From Deltaproteobacteria bacterium (GTDB lineage Bacteria; Myxococcota_A; UBA9042; DTJE01): a stretch of DNA of 12,214 bases. The position numbers and the translations under genes were made by a program. The number at the start of each line of letters is the position of its first letter. The first letter of the stretch is position 1. The notes beneath the pieces were generated by a model. The model did not search any database, was not told the origin of the DNA, and saw only the letters and a list, made by a program, of their open reading frames with translations. Positions 1 through 6,245 of this stretch are shown here, one piece after another. The stretch spans positions 1 through 12,214 of the forward strand of contig JAADHL010000307.1 in assembly GCA_013151875.1 (NCBI GenBank), in the 5' to 3' direction.

Positions 1-773
1 TCAGGTCCCGACGGCGGGTCTTCGTACCAGTCCGCCACCTCGGCGAGGTCATAGGTGGCGAAGGGGCCCTGTTTTACCCTGAGCGGTGAATGGGTGGGCG
101 AGGTTTCGTATGAAATCTCAACACCCGTTGCTTGTTGCGCCGCGCGCGCATGCCCGGCCCGCGTCCCCGGCACGGAGCGCAGTCTCAGCGCGGTCAGCAG
201 GCCTGCCCTGGCCCCGTGAGGCCGGCCGGTCCTGCCGGCCTTGACGATGATTGCACCGCCGTCGTCGCCAGGTTCCATGGCCGGATACGATCCCTCGTCG
301 GGCAGAATCGACTCGTCGACAACGCGCTGCGGGGCTGCCACTGGCCCGCGTCCCGTCAGATCACCACGTCCCGTCAGATCACCGCGTTCCAGCCTCATGA
401 TCCTTCGAACACCCGGTCCGAAGAGTGAGGCTTTGCGTCGGGTCCCGAATGCCGGGCTGAACGAGTTCAGTTTCCCGGCGCGGCGCAGGCGCAGTTCGAC
501 CGGTTCCGGGGTCCCCTCGATGAAGGACCACGACCCGCCGTCCAGCGTCCCCAAGCGGTCCAGGCCGGGAAAGAATCGATCGATCCCGGATACCAGGGGG
601 GGTGGGGTTCCCGCGAGGCCCATTCCCCCAAACGCCTCAATGGCCGCGATATGCTTGAGGAGACCCCAGGAAGCCGGGCCCATGACGCCGGGCCGCAAAG
701 CGGCGAGCATGCGCGCACCGGACCAGTCGCCGATGAGCATGCGGTCGCCACCCTTGCTGCCATCCCCGTTCAT
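1..773 (-). CDS. Unrecognised eCIS-operon protein (3' end missing)
   Basis: The frame is open for 257 codons from ATG at 773 to the window edge, with GC-rich third positions, so it looks genuinely coding although it has no stop here. It starts 10 bp after the stop of the second tube gene and is probably translated with it. There is no strong Shine-Dalgarno at 773. The in-frame ATG at 740 has AAGGGTGG upstream and is an alternative start. I do not recognise a family. Visible features are a Gly/Met-rich N-terminus (GLLKHIAAIEAFGGMG around residue 40), a short beta-like stretch (EPVELRLRRAG), a tandem GDLTGR hexapeptide repeat near residue 130, an Ala/Arg/Gly-rich low-complexity middle, and a more ordered end (VEISYETSP, then LAEVADWYEDPP). 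By position it should be a particle component or accessory protein. In PVC-type clusters this slot often precedes LysM and spike genes, but no LysM motif is seen. Confidence 0.7.
   Translation of the reverse strand, partial: MNGDGSKGGDRMLIGDWSGARMLAALRPGVMGPASWGLLKHIAAIEAFGGMGLAGTPPPLVSGIDRFFPGLDRLGTLDGGSWSFIEGTPEPVELRLRRAGKLNSFSPAFGTRRKASLFGPGVRRIMRLERGDLTGRGDLTGRGPVAAPQRVVDESILPDEGSYPAMEPGDDGGAIIVKAGRTGRPHGARAGLLTALRLRSVPGTRAGHARAAQQATGVEISYETSPTHSPLRVKQGPFATYDLAEVADWYEDPPSGP
349..384 (-). repeat. Tandem 18-bp repeat (2 copies) inside the partial gene
   Basis: Two adjacent 18-bp units (349-366 and 367-384) differ at one position. Each encodes the hexapeptide GDLTGR in the minus-strand gene, giving GDLTGRGDLTGR. 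The unit is a multiple of three, so copy number can change without breaking the frame. Confidence 0.85.
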
Positions 774-783
774 CGACAGACCA

Positions 784-1278
784 TCATCCCTTGTTGCCCT
801 TGCCGGGCTCGAAATCGAAATAATCGTACGTAATCTCGATCTCCTCGAACCCGATGGAGTTTTCGCCCGCGTTGAATCCAGGGCCGGCATACCTGGTCAT
901 GAAGGCGCCGTAGAGGTTGTAGCGTCCTATCTCTTCGCCGGAGTCACTGCACGCGACCACCGATACCGTGGACCTCTCCATGGCCTTGCGGTTTGGGTTC
1001 ATGATGGCCTTCATCCAGTTGAAAAACTCACCGGAGGCGGCGAAAAAGCCCTTCCTGAGAGTCAACGGGGTAAAATTGCCCGGGCCGACCAGGTTTACCT
1101 TGTGTCGGGGATTGCCTCCCTCAAAAAACGATATGGTGTCCGCCTTCCACTCAAGCCCCTTTGCCTCGGCGAATTTGGCGGTCTGGATCCCGTCGATTTC
1201 CACGAAGAAACTGAATACGGCGTCCGGGTCCTTCCGGCCGGCGTCCTTTGATGCCGATCCTGCCTTGGGTTCGGGCAT
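784..1278 (-). CDS. Contractile tail tube protein, second paralogue (gp19/Pvc-tube family)
   Basis: 164 aa, in the size range of eCIS and phage tube proteins. The family forms stacked hexameric rings that make the inner needle inside the sheath. Recognisable features are the start of the tube fold (FSFFVEIDGIQTAKFAEAKGL, residues about 22-42), the conserved PLTLRKGF and FFNWMKAIM segment (about 71-92), and the C-terminal strand pattern GFEEIEITYDYFDFEPG. A charged, low-complexity N-terminal extension of about 18 residues (KAGSASKDAGRKDP) is absent from the other tube in this window. The ATG at 1278 has GAGGTGA five bases upstream. It follows the long sheath gene by 88 bp of hairpin-rich spacer. 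In other eCIS the second tube paralogue often forms the tip-proximal ring that joins needle and spike. That role here is inferred from family knowledge. Confidence 0.85.
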   Translation of the reverse strand: MPEPKAGSASKDAGRKDPDAVFSFFVEIDGIQTAKFAEAKGLEWKADTISFFEGGNPRHKVNLVGPGNFTPLTLRKGFFAASGEFFNWMKAIMNPNRKAMERSTVSVVACSDSGEEIGRYNLYGAFMTRYAGPGFNAGENSIGFEEIEITYDYFDFEPGKGNKG

Positions 1279-1289
1279 GGGTCACCTCG

Positions 1290-1381
1290 CTTCTCCAGGG
1301 GCCCGACTCCGTCAGTCCCCTTCCGATCCCTTTTCTTGTTCGACCTTCTCCAGGGTCCTGACTTCGTCAGTCCCCTTCCGA
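1290..1381 (-). repeat. Imperfect 37-bp direct repeat, each copy with a hairpin
   Basis: Copies lie at 1290-1326 and 1345-1381, match at 34 of 37 positions and are spaced 55 bp apart. The right copy covers the last codons and stop of the long sheath gene. The left copy lies in the spacer and still spells the same terminal codons (SEGD and TGA). In the transcript each copy folds as CTGAC-loop-GTCAG or GTCGG, flanked by GGG/CCC-type pairing. The substitutions keep pairing (A to G gives a U-G wobble) or fall in the loop or internal bulge. No U-tract follows, so a simple rho-independent terminator is unlikely. Confidence 0.8.
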
Positions 1382-3148
1382 AGCTCCTTGCATTTCTTGC
1401 GCCACTCTTAGGACGACGAATTCGGTCGGGCGGACAGGGGCCACGCCCACTTCCACGATCATCCTGCCCGCTTCCCTTTCTTCCGGGGGGTTCGTCTCGT
1501 CGTCGCACTTCACGAAGAACGCCTCCTCCGGGGTCGAACCCGTAAAGTAGCCCTTGCGCCACAGGTCCAACAGAAAATGGGTCACGTTCCTCGTCACCGT
1601 CTTCCACAGAGACGGTAGATTGGGTTCAAAGACCACCCATTGCAGATTGGTGTTCATGGCCCTGTTGATCGAGTTCAATATCCGGCGGACGTTCACGTAT
1701 CTGAACTGCGGATCGGAACTCATCACCCGGGCGCCCCAGACCCTCAACCCCCGCGTAGAGAAAGTCCTGATGCAGTTGATCCCCTCGGAGTTGAGATACC
1801 CGATGTCCTCTTCACGCAACAGGACGGCCAGGTCCTCGGCGTCCCTCACGACCTCGTTGGCGGGCGGCTTGTGGACCCCCATTTCCTCGTCGCATCTGGC
1901 CACCACCCCAGCCACGTGTCCACTGGGCGGCACCGTGATTTGACGTCCCCCGCGATCCATGACGATCCAGGGAAAATAGAGCGCGGCGAAACGGGTGTCG
2001 AAGGCAAGACGGTATTCCCTGGTCCTACCCGCGTCGTCCGGGAAGGGCGAATCCAGCACGGCGAACCGATCGCTCAGTCTTTCGCACTGCGACACCATGG
2101 CATCATGAACGACCTCAACATCCTTGAGAGTGGAAAAAGGGCCCACCTTGAGGCCGGCGTTGCGTCTGAAAAGCCACATGACGTCCGGTATCGCCAGCAG
2201 ATCGATGTCGTCCACCACTTCCAGCGCAAAAAGCCCTGTCCTGTTGTCCGGGCCGCCGGACATGCCGATGAAGTCGTCCGGAGTCAAGCCTTCCAGCCCA
2301 TCATGCCCGCCGGACATCGGGACATCCTGAACGTCGGCCGGCAGGTTCATGGGGGGACTGGACCGCGATGCAAGCAAGAACAGCCTGACAAGTCTGGACC
2401 GTTCGGCCACCACGCGTTCGGCAAAGAATGGACTGGCCGGATTCAGCGACAGGTCCGAAAAGGTCTCGTTCGCCAACGGGCTCCTTACGGACAACTGAAA
2501 CTCGACCGGCTCGACATACGTGGGCGCGCTGGCGGCCATGCCCTCCGGAAGCGGCTCATCCACGTCCCACTGGATGGTCTTGCCGTACACCCCGGAAATA
2601 TAGCGATGCTCCTCGGCGCCGTCGTTGTGAATCCTGACCAGGGTCCCCGGACGGAAGCCATGCGTGGACCTGACCGTGGCCTCGCATTCCCCTTTTTGCG
2701 CGTCCAGCGTCAGGAAGGTCTGGGCCCTGGGCGCCTGCACGCGGGCCGACACCACAATCTGGTTTCCCCAGACGCCCTCGCTGGAGGCCTCCACGCGGAT
2801 CGCCGGCCTGCCTTCCCTGTCGTCCAGTTGCAATCGGGCCGGAGCGGCAAGATCGCCCCCTCCCATGCCCGTGCGATGCGCAACGCGAACCACGAAACAC
2901 TCGCGGCCGCCATTGTGGAAAAATGCCTCGACAGCCGGGGCCAGGAAACCACCTTGGGGCAGGTCTCCGAACACGTCCAGAAACTGCGGAATGCCGGTTA
3001 TCCTGACAGGCGTGTTGGTGGGTCCCCGTTGAGCCAGCCCGACGAATCCAGGCACGCCGCTCTTTCCCAGGGTTATGGGAGTGTGCCGACGCTCCGCCAT
3101 TTCGTCATAGATACCAGGGGGGCGTATATTGGAAACACTTGAAGCCAA
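1367..3148 (-). CDS. Contractile tail sheath protein, long form with extra domain
   Basis: 593 aa. Sheath subunits assemble around the tube and contract to drive it into a target. The N-terminal sheath region (PPGIYDEMAE, then VPGFVGLAQRGP, about residues 10-45) and FLAPAVEAFFHNGGRECFVVRVA (about 66-90) match sheath features also seen in the shorter paralogue. The C-terminal core is clear: MSQCERLSDRFAVLDSP-type pattern, FPWIVMD, PPSGHVAGVVARCD, GINCIRTFSTRGLRVWGAR, YVNVRRILNSIN, and the end FFVKCDDETNPP with MIVEVGVAPVRPTEFVVLRV. About 180-200 residues between roughly 100 and 290 (including EGVWGNQIVV) are additional to the short sheath and probably form a surface domain. The start is TTG at 3148, chosen because GGAGGT lies four bases upstream. 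It follows the DUF6760-like gene by 45 bp. Confidence 0.93.
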   Translation of the reverse strand: MASSVSNIRPPGIYDEMAERRHTPITLGKSGVPGFVGLAQRGPTNTPVRITGIPQFLDVFGDLPQGGFLAPAVEAFFHNGGRECFVVRVAHRTGMGGGDLAAPARLQLDDREGRPAIRVEASSEGVWGNQIVVSARVQAPRAQTFLTLDAQKGECEATVRSTHGFRPGTLVRIHNDGAEEHRYISGVYGKTIQWDVDEPLPEGMAASAPTYVEPVEFQLSVRSPLANETFSDLSLNPASPFFAERVVAERSRLVRLFLLASRSSPPMNLPADVQDVPMSGGHDGLEGLTPDDFIGMSGGPDNRTGLFALEVVDDIDLLAIPDVMWLFRRNAGLKVGPFSTLKDVEVVHDAMVSQCERLSDRFAVLDSPFPDDAGRTREYRLAFDTRFAALYFPWIVMDRGGRQITVPPSGHVAGVVARCDEEMGVHKPPANEVVRDAEDLAVLLREEDIGYLNSEGINCIRTFSTRGLRVWGARVMSSDPQFRYVNVRRILNSINRAMNTNLQWVVFEPNLPSLWKTVTRNVTHFLLDLWRKGYFTGSTPEEAFFVKCDDETNPPEEREAGRMIVEVGVAPVRPTEFVVLRVAQEMQGASEGD

Positions 3149-3169
3149 AACGACCTCCGAACACGCTGT

Positions 3170-3184
3170 CCCGCGACCGGCGGG
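3170..3184 (-). other. Small intergenic hairpin (CCCGC/GCGGG)
   Basis: A perfect 5-bp GC stem with a 5-base loop lies in the 45-bp gap between the DUF6760-like gene and the long sheath gene, just upstream of the sheath Shine-Dalgarno. No U-tract follows. It could affect translation initiation or mRNA decay. It could also be chance in GC-rich DNA. Confidence 0.3.
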
Positions 3185-3193
3185 CCGAGGGAT

Positions 3194-3358
3194 CTACGTC
3201 CTGGTTCTGTTGATCTCCTTGTTTATTTCGGAGATCTCTTTGACCCACACGTGTCGCTCGCGGTGCTCCATCTCGAGGATATCGTCGGGGTCCCAGTGAA
3301 AATGATAGGCGATGTACGCTACCTCCTGGTACAGCTTATCCAGGGGGTAGCTTACAAT
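3194..3358 (-). CDS. DUF6760-like small eCIS protein, apparent ATT start
   Basis: A 54-codon frame running from SYPLDKLYQEVAYIAYHFHW, through DPDDILEMEHRERHVWVKEI, to INKEINRTRT and TAG. The YPLDxLYxEVAYIAYHFHW then DDILxxEHxERxxWVxEI pattern is what I recall for the small DUF6760 proteins found in eCIS and phage-tail operons next to the tail assembly gene. Their function is not established. The frame contains no ATG, GTG or TTG before this conserved N-terminus. The best candidate is ATT at 3358, giving (M)VSYPLDK, which overlaps the previous gene's stop by 7 bp (ATTGTAA) and would depend on coupled re-initiation. Alternatives are a CTG start at Leu6, a -1 frameshift on the GGGGG run just upstream making a fusion with the previous protein, or a sequencing error in that run. 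The conserved motif makes coding nearly certain. The start is not. Confidence 0.75.
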   Translation of the reverse strand: MVSYPLDKLYQEVAYIAYHFHWDPDDILEMEHRERHVWVKEISEINKEINRTRT

Positions 3359-3729
3359 TCCCCCACTGTCAGCTCACCTCCCAGGTCCACCTCGAATCCG
3401 TGCTTGCACTCGGGGCAGGTGACCTTGACGCTCGATGTCCCGTCCTCGTTGATCCGCCGGTAGAAATCCTGCAGATACGCAAGGTCCGAGGCATAGAGTT
3501 CCTCGATGACCGCGGGGTTTATGCTTTTCAGGTCGCCCAGTTTCGTGATCACCCTGGAAAGCAGGATGACCACCAGGTAGGCCCGGTTCTGCTGAACCCT
3601 GTAGTCCTGGAGGGGGAGGATCTCGTCCTTGGCATTGGCGAGCCTCATCACGCCCTTCTTGTGGACGCCGCCTTCCTTGTCCACGTAACCTCGGGGAAGC
3701 GTGAATTCGAATTCCGTCTTGAAAGCCAT
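3352..3729 (-). CDS. T4-baseplate-like / tail assembly protein of eCIS
   Basis: 125 aa. The sequence MAFKTEFEFTLPRGYVDKEG, followed by KGVMRLANAKDEILPLQDYRV, AYLVVILLSRVITKLGDL, and INPAVIEELYASDLAYLQDFYRRIN, fits the 'T4 bacteriophage base plate protein' family (PF12322 type) that accompanies tube genes in eCIS clusters, from memory of the family. It is probably an assembly or chaperone factor and not a bulk structural protein. The C-terminus carries a single CPEC motif (VTCPECKHGFEVDLGGE), a half zinc-ribbon that could bind metal on dimerisation. The frame is open back to a TTG at 3774, but ATG at 3729 was chosen because the family usually begins at the MAFxTEFEF segment and the upstream part overlaps an RNA hairpin region. 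GGGTGA lies 7 bases upstream. Its last codons overlap the DUF6760-like gene. Confidence 0.8.
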   Translation of the reverse strand: MAFKTEFEFTLPRGYVDKEGGVHKKGVMRLANAKDEILPLQDYRVQQNRAYLVVILLSRVITKLGDLKSINPAVIEELYASDLAYLQDFYRRINEDGTSSVKVTCPECKHGFEVDLGGELTVGEL

Positions 3730-3766
3730 GCCGTTCACCCGGTTAAAAGAGGGTTGGGTAGTGAAT

Positions 3767-3795
3767 CCGCCCAAAAGGGGCTCGCCCCTGGGCGG
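3767..3795 (-). other. Strong intergenic hairpin between tube and assembly genes
   Basis: A 7-bp perfect stem (CCGCCCA/TGGGCGG) encloses a second GGGG/CCCC stem with a four-base loop and a three-base bulge. It begins 15 bp after the tube stop codon and is not followed by a U-tract. The placement fits a 3' stabiliser or partial attenuator that keeps tube mRNA more abundant than the downstream assembly gene. That effect is inferred, but the structure is read directly. Confidence 0.65.
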
Positions 3796-3809
3796 GGGAA
3801 CAGTATCAA

Positions 3810-4241
3810 CTACGCCCTTTCGATCTTCTCGACGGCCAATTCGACTTCCTCGACGTTGACGTCGTTGCCCTTGCCGTCAAGGGTGAATCCCTTCCACTTG
3901 CAAGGCCAGCCCTCGAAGAAGTTGTAGCGCATGATCTCTTCACCGTCGTCACCGCACAGGACCACTGAACCGCTCTTGCGTTCCACGGTCCCCTCGATGA
4001 CCTTCTTGCGCCACTGCCACAGTTCGTCCGAGTTGACGTAGCCGCGCTTCAGGACGACGTTCGAATACTTGGTCCGCCCAGGACGCTTGCGCAGGATGAT
4101 GTCGTCCCCGTCCTGGTATTCCACGACCTCGGTCTCGGAATCCAGGCCCTCGACATTCCTAAAAGCGCCCTGGGTCACGCCTTCGATTTCAACCTTGAAG
4201 TTGAAATTTCCGATGTGATCGTGTTCTCGCCTGTTGGGCAT
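3810..4241 (-). CDS. Contractile tail tube protein, first paralogue
   Basis: 143 aa, typical length for eCIS and phage gp19-like tubes. The pattern is classic: GNFNFKVEIEGVTQGAFRNVEGL (about residues 11-33), ETEVVEYQDGDD, the LKRGYVNSDELWQWRKKVIEG helix region (about 69-89), RKSGSVVLCGDDGEEIMRYNFFEGWPCKWKG (about 93-123), and the terminal strand VEEVELAVEKIERA. Subunits form hexameric rings of the needle lumen. ATG at 4241 was preferred over an upstream in-frame codon at 4259 because GGAGGTG sits directly upstream of it and the family starts near this point. The gene lies 86 bp after the short sheath and is followed by a strong hairpin. It is probably the main repeating tube subunit. Confidence 0.92.
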   Translation of the reverse strand: MPNRREHDHIGNFNFKVEIEGVTQGAFRNVEGLDSETEVVEYQDGDDIILRKRPGRTKYSNVVLKRGYVNSDELWQWRKKVIEGTVERKSGSVVLCGDDGEEIMRYNFFEGWPCKWKGFTLDGKGNDVNVEEVELAVEKIERA

Positions 4242-4327
4242 AATGCACCTCCAAATCAAAAGTCCGCTGGCGGGATCCGCTTACCGGCGCCCCGCGTGAA
4301 ACCGTTCTCATCGGCCCTTTTCAGGAC

Positions 4328-5482
4328 CTACTCGGACACTTCCCCCCCCCCGGACGGCATCTGCCCGATCCGGAAGATGACGAACTCGGCCGGCTTGACC
4401 GGGGCCATGCCGATCTCGACGATCATCTGGCCCGCGTCGATCACCTCGGGCGGGTTCGTTTCCTCGTCGCACTTGACGTAAAAGGCCTCCTCGGGCGTCT
4501 TTCCGAACAGGGCGCCCTGGCGCCACAGGCGCAGCAGGAAGGCCGAGACATCGCGGGTGACGCGCTTCCAGAGCCGGGAGTCGTTGGGCTCGAAGACCAC
4601 CCACTGGGTCCCGTTTTCGATGGACTGCTCGACCATGTTGAACAGGCGACGCACATTCACGTAGCGCCATGACGCGTCACTGGAAACGGTGCGCGCGCCC
4701 CACACCCGGATGCCCCTGTTGGGGAATTCACGGATGCAGTTGATGCCCTTGGGGTTCAACAGGTCCTGTTCGCCCTTGGTTATCGTGTACTTGAGACCCA
4801 GCGCGCCGCGCACGATCTCGTTTGCCGGCGCCTTGTGGACGCCCCGCTCGCCGTCGTTTCTGGCGTAGATCCCCGCCATGAAACCGGAGGGCGGCTGCAT
4901 CACGTTGCCCTTGGTGGGGTCATAGACCTCGATCCACGGGAAATAGTAGGCCCCGTACTTTGAATCGCGCGGCTTGGCGATCTTGTCCACGCCGCCCTTT
5001 TCGATCACCTCGGGAGAGTCGAGTATGGCGAACCTGTAGCGCATGTTTTCGCAATGGGACAGCAGCGCGTCCTGGATGGCCGGGTCCGTCTGACCGGGGG
5101 CCGCCACGATGTTTACTTCCTCGATGTCTTCCAGGGCCTTCAGTCCGGTCCTGGTCCCGGGGCCATTGTCCTTTCCGATGTACTTGGCCGGCTTGCCGGA
5201 CTCGTCCTTGCCGGACTCGGTCCCCACGTTCACGATAAAGCAGCGCGCCCCGCCGTTGTTGAAGAACGCGTAGACCGCCTGGGCCAGGTACTGGCTGTTC
5301 TTGAAATCACCGAAACGCTTGGTGTACTGGCTCCAGTTCGTGCACAGCACCGGCTCGTTGACCGGGCCGGTCTTGCACTCGCCGAGGAAGGCGGCGGTGC
5401 TGGTTCCCACCATCTCCAGCGGCTTGGTTCCCCGATCGACTTCCTCAACGAAGACACCGGGAGAAAGATAAGATGTCGCCAT
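4328..5482 (-). CDS. Contractile tail sheath protein, short core form
   Basis: 384 aa, a compact sheath lacking the large insertion of the second sheath. The N-terminus SYLSPGVFVEEVDRGTKPLEMVGTSTAAFLG is diagnostic of sheath proteins and supports the ATG start, which is preceded by an excellent AAGGAGGT. Core motifs are AVYAFFNNGGARCFIVNVG (about residues 67-85), GLKALEDIEEVNIVAAPG, CENMRYRFAILDSPE, YYFPWIEVYDP, PPSGFMAGIYARND, GINCIREFPNRGIRVWGART, YVNVRRLFNMVEQSI, TQWVVFEPN, and the handshake C-terminus AFYVKCDEETNPP with MIVEIGMAPVKPAEFVIFRIGQ. Contraction of this polymer drives the tube outward. It follows the DUF4255 gene by 86 bp. The last codons contain a run of ten G residues (4342-4351), so slippage would change only the terminal tail after PSGGG. 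Confidence 0.95.
   Translation of the reverse strand: MATSYLSPGVFVEEVDRGTKPLEMVGTSTAAFLGECKTGPVNEPVLCTNWSQYTKRFGDFKNSQYLAQAVYAFFNNGGARCFIVNVGTESGKDESGKPAKYIGKDNGPGTRTGLKALEDIEEVNIVAAPGQTDPAIQDALLSHCENMRYRFAILDSPEVIEKGGVDKIAKPRDSKYGAYYFPWIEVYDPTKGNVMQPPSGFMAGIYARNDGERGVHKAPANEIVRGALGLKYTITKGEQDLLNPKGINCIREFPNRGIRVWGARTVSSDASWRYVNVRRLFNMVEQSIENGTQWVVFEPNDSRLWKRVTRDVSAFLLRLWRQGALFGKTPEEAFYVKCDEETNPPEVIDAGQMIVEIGMAPVKPAEFVIFRIGQMPSGGGEVSE
4342..4351 (-). repeat. G10 homopolymer near the 3' end of the short sheath gene
   Basis: Ten consecutive G on the coding strand encode the Gly-Gly-Gly before the C-terminal EVSE. Loss of one G would give the tail KCPSRS. Gain of one G would give GSVRVGPEKGR. 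Both then stop, so a length change alters the C-terminus without removing the sheath core. Confidence 0.9.
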
Positions 5483-5568
5483 TCAGACCTCCTTCAGATT
5501 TTCCGCCAAATCCAAAACACAATCCTCAAGAGGCTTACCGTCGCCCTGACCCGTGGGGGCCCAAGGCT

Positions 5569-6159
5569 TCAGGGTCGCTTGACTGCAAGATCCCTGCCAG
5601 TAACCCTCTTCAATTCCTCTGACCGGCGCTCGGATTCTATACGAATCTTCGTATAGTAAAAAAGCGACGGCCTGACTTCCTCGCTCAGGCTCCTCCAGAA
5701 CGCCAGCGTATCATTGAAATCCGCCTGGAGGTTGGGGAACACGTTCACCTTGTCGTCCGGGAAAAAGGAGTCGCCCTTGAGCCTGTCCCCATGCAGAATC
5801 GGGTGCTCCAGAAACGTCTTCACCGCAAGACCCAGCAGCAGGTTCTCCTCGGCGGGCGTATTGCCGAAGACCGACAGGATGAACTGGGCGTGCAGATAGG
5901 CCGGTGCGTCCTGATAGTACTCGATCACGCGGCCGTCCTTCGAATAGGTGGTCACCAGGTGGTCCGTTCTTTCCTTGTATCCTGGGGCGAAACCCACGTG
6001 GTACATATAACAGGACAGAAACGGAAGGCTTTTTACGTTTTCCTTTTTCGGACGGTCGTTGGACACGGACACGGTCGTGAAACCGGCCTCCTTGAAGGAC
6101 GTTTCGAGGATGCCCTTGAGGCTTTCCCCAATGTCCCTGATGGCCTCGAACTGGCTCAT
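5569..6159 (-). CDS. DUF4255 (Pvc16-like) tail cap / terminator protein
   Basis: 196 aa, matching the N-terminal domain size of DUF4255 proteins that cap the tube and sheath of PVC/Afp-type particles at the end distal to the baseplate. Supporting features are MSQFEAIRDIGESLKGIL at the N-terminus, the middle pattern LPFLSCYMYHVGFAPGYKERTD, YLHAQFILSVFGNTPAEENLLLGLAVKTFLEHPIL (about residues 88-122), and LAFWRSLSEEVRPSLFYYTKIRI (about 150-172), the region usually written LWxxLxxxxRLSLxYxV. ATG at 6159 has CAGGT about 8 bases upstream. It appears to be the first gene of the injection-system operon, since a terminator and a possible promoter lie between it and the upstream lipoprotein gene. DUF4255 as first or last gene is usual in these clusters. 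Confidence 0.88.
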   Translation of the reverse strand: MSQFEAIRDIGESLKGILETSFKEAGFTTVSVSNDRPKKENVKSLPFLSCYMYHVGFAPGYKERTDHLVTTYSKDGRVIEYYQDAPAYLHAQFILSVFGNTPAEENLLLGLAVKTFLEHPILHGDRLKGDSFFPDDKVNVFPNLQADFNDTLAFWRSLSEEVRPSLFYYTKIRIESERRSEELKRVTGRDLAVKRP

Positions 6160-6187
6160 TGCCCAGGACCTGTTCCGACAATAGATC

Positions 6188-6217
6188 GGGATACCACCGG
6201 TGACGGAGGCTTGTCAA
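6188..6217 (-). promoter_or_regulatory. Possible sigma70-type promoter for the eCIS operon
   Basis: A perfect TTGACA (-35, 6217-6212) is followed after 18 bp by TATCCC (weak -10, 6193-6188), which would start transcription near 6181, about 22 bases before the DUF4255 start codon. The spacer contains the 8-bp palindrome CACCGGTG (6195-6202). The strong -35 and the position right after a terminator support it. The -10 is poor. Confidence 0.4.
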
Positions 6218-6245
6218 CCTTCGCGGCAAACGCAAACACCCGTAG

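Noticed and set aside
241..1251. Plus-strand open frame of 336 codons
   Set aside because: It runs antisense to the second tube gene and the unknown partial gene, has no family pattern and low-complexity Arg/Pro/Ser content. It is a shadow of GC-rich minus-strand coding.
1640..3142. Plus-strand open frame of 500 codons
   Set aside because: It is antisense to the long sheath gene, whose motifs are unmistakable. Long antisense frames are expected at this GC content.
3730..3774. TTG start 15 codons upstream for the T4-baseplate-like gene
   Set aside because: The added residues overlap the strong hairpin and are not part of the family N-terminus. ATG at 3729 fits better.
5540..5575. Terminator after the DUF4255 gene (CCCTGA ... 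TCAGGG)
   Set aside because: The stem is only 6 bp with a long loop and no U-tract, and the next gene is clearly part of the same operon.
1..6159. Prophage or type VI secretion interpretation
   Set aside because: No integrase, capsid, portal or terminase gene is seen. The sheaths are single-chain phage-like proteins and not the TssB/TssC pair. DUF4255 and DUF6760-like genes point to eCIS.
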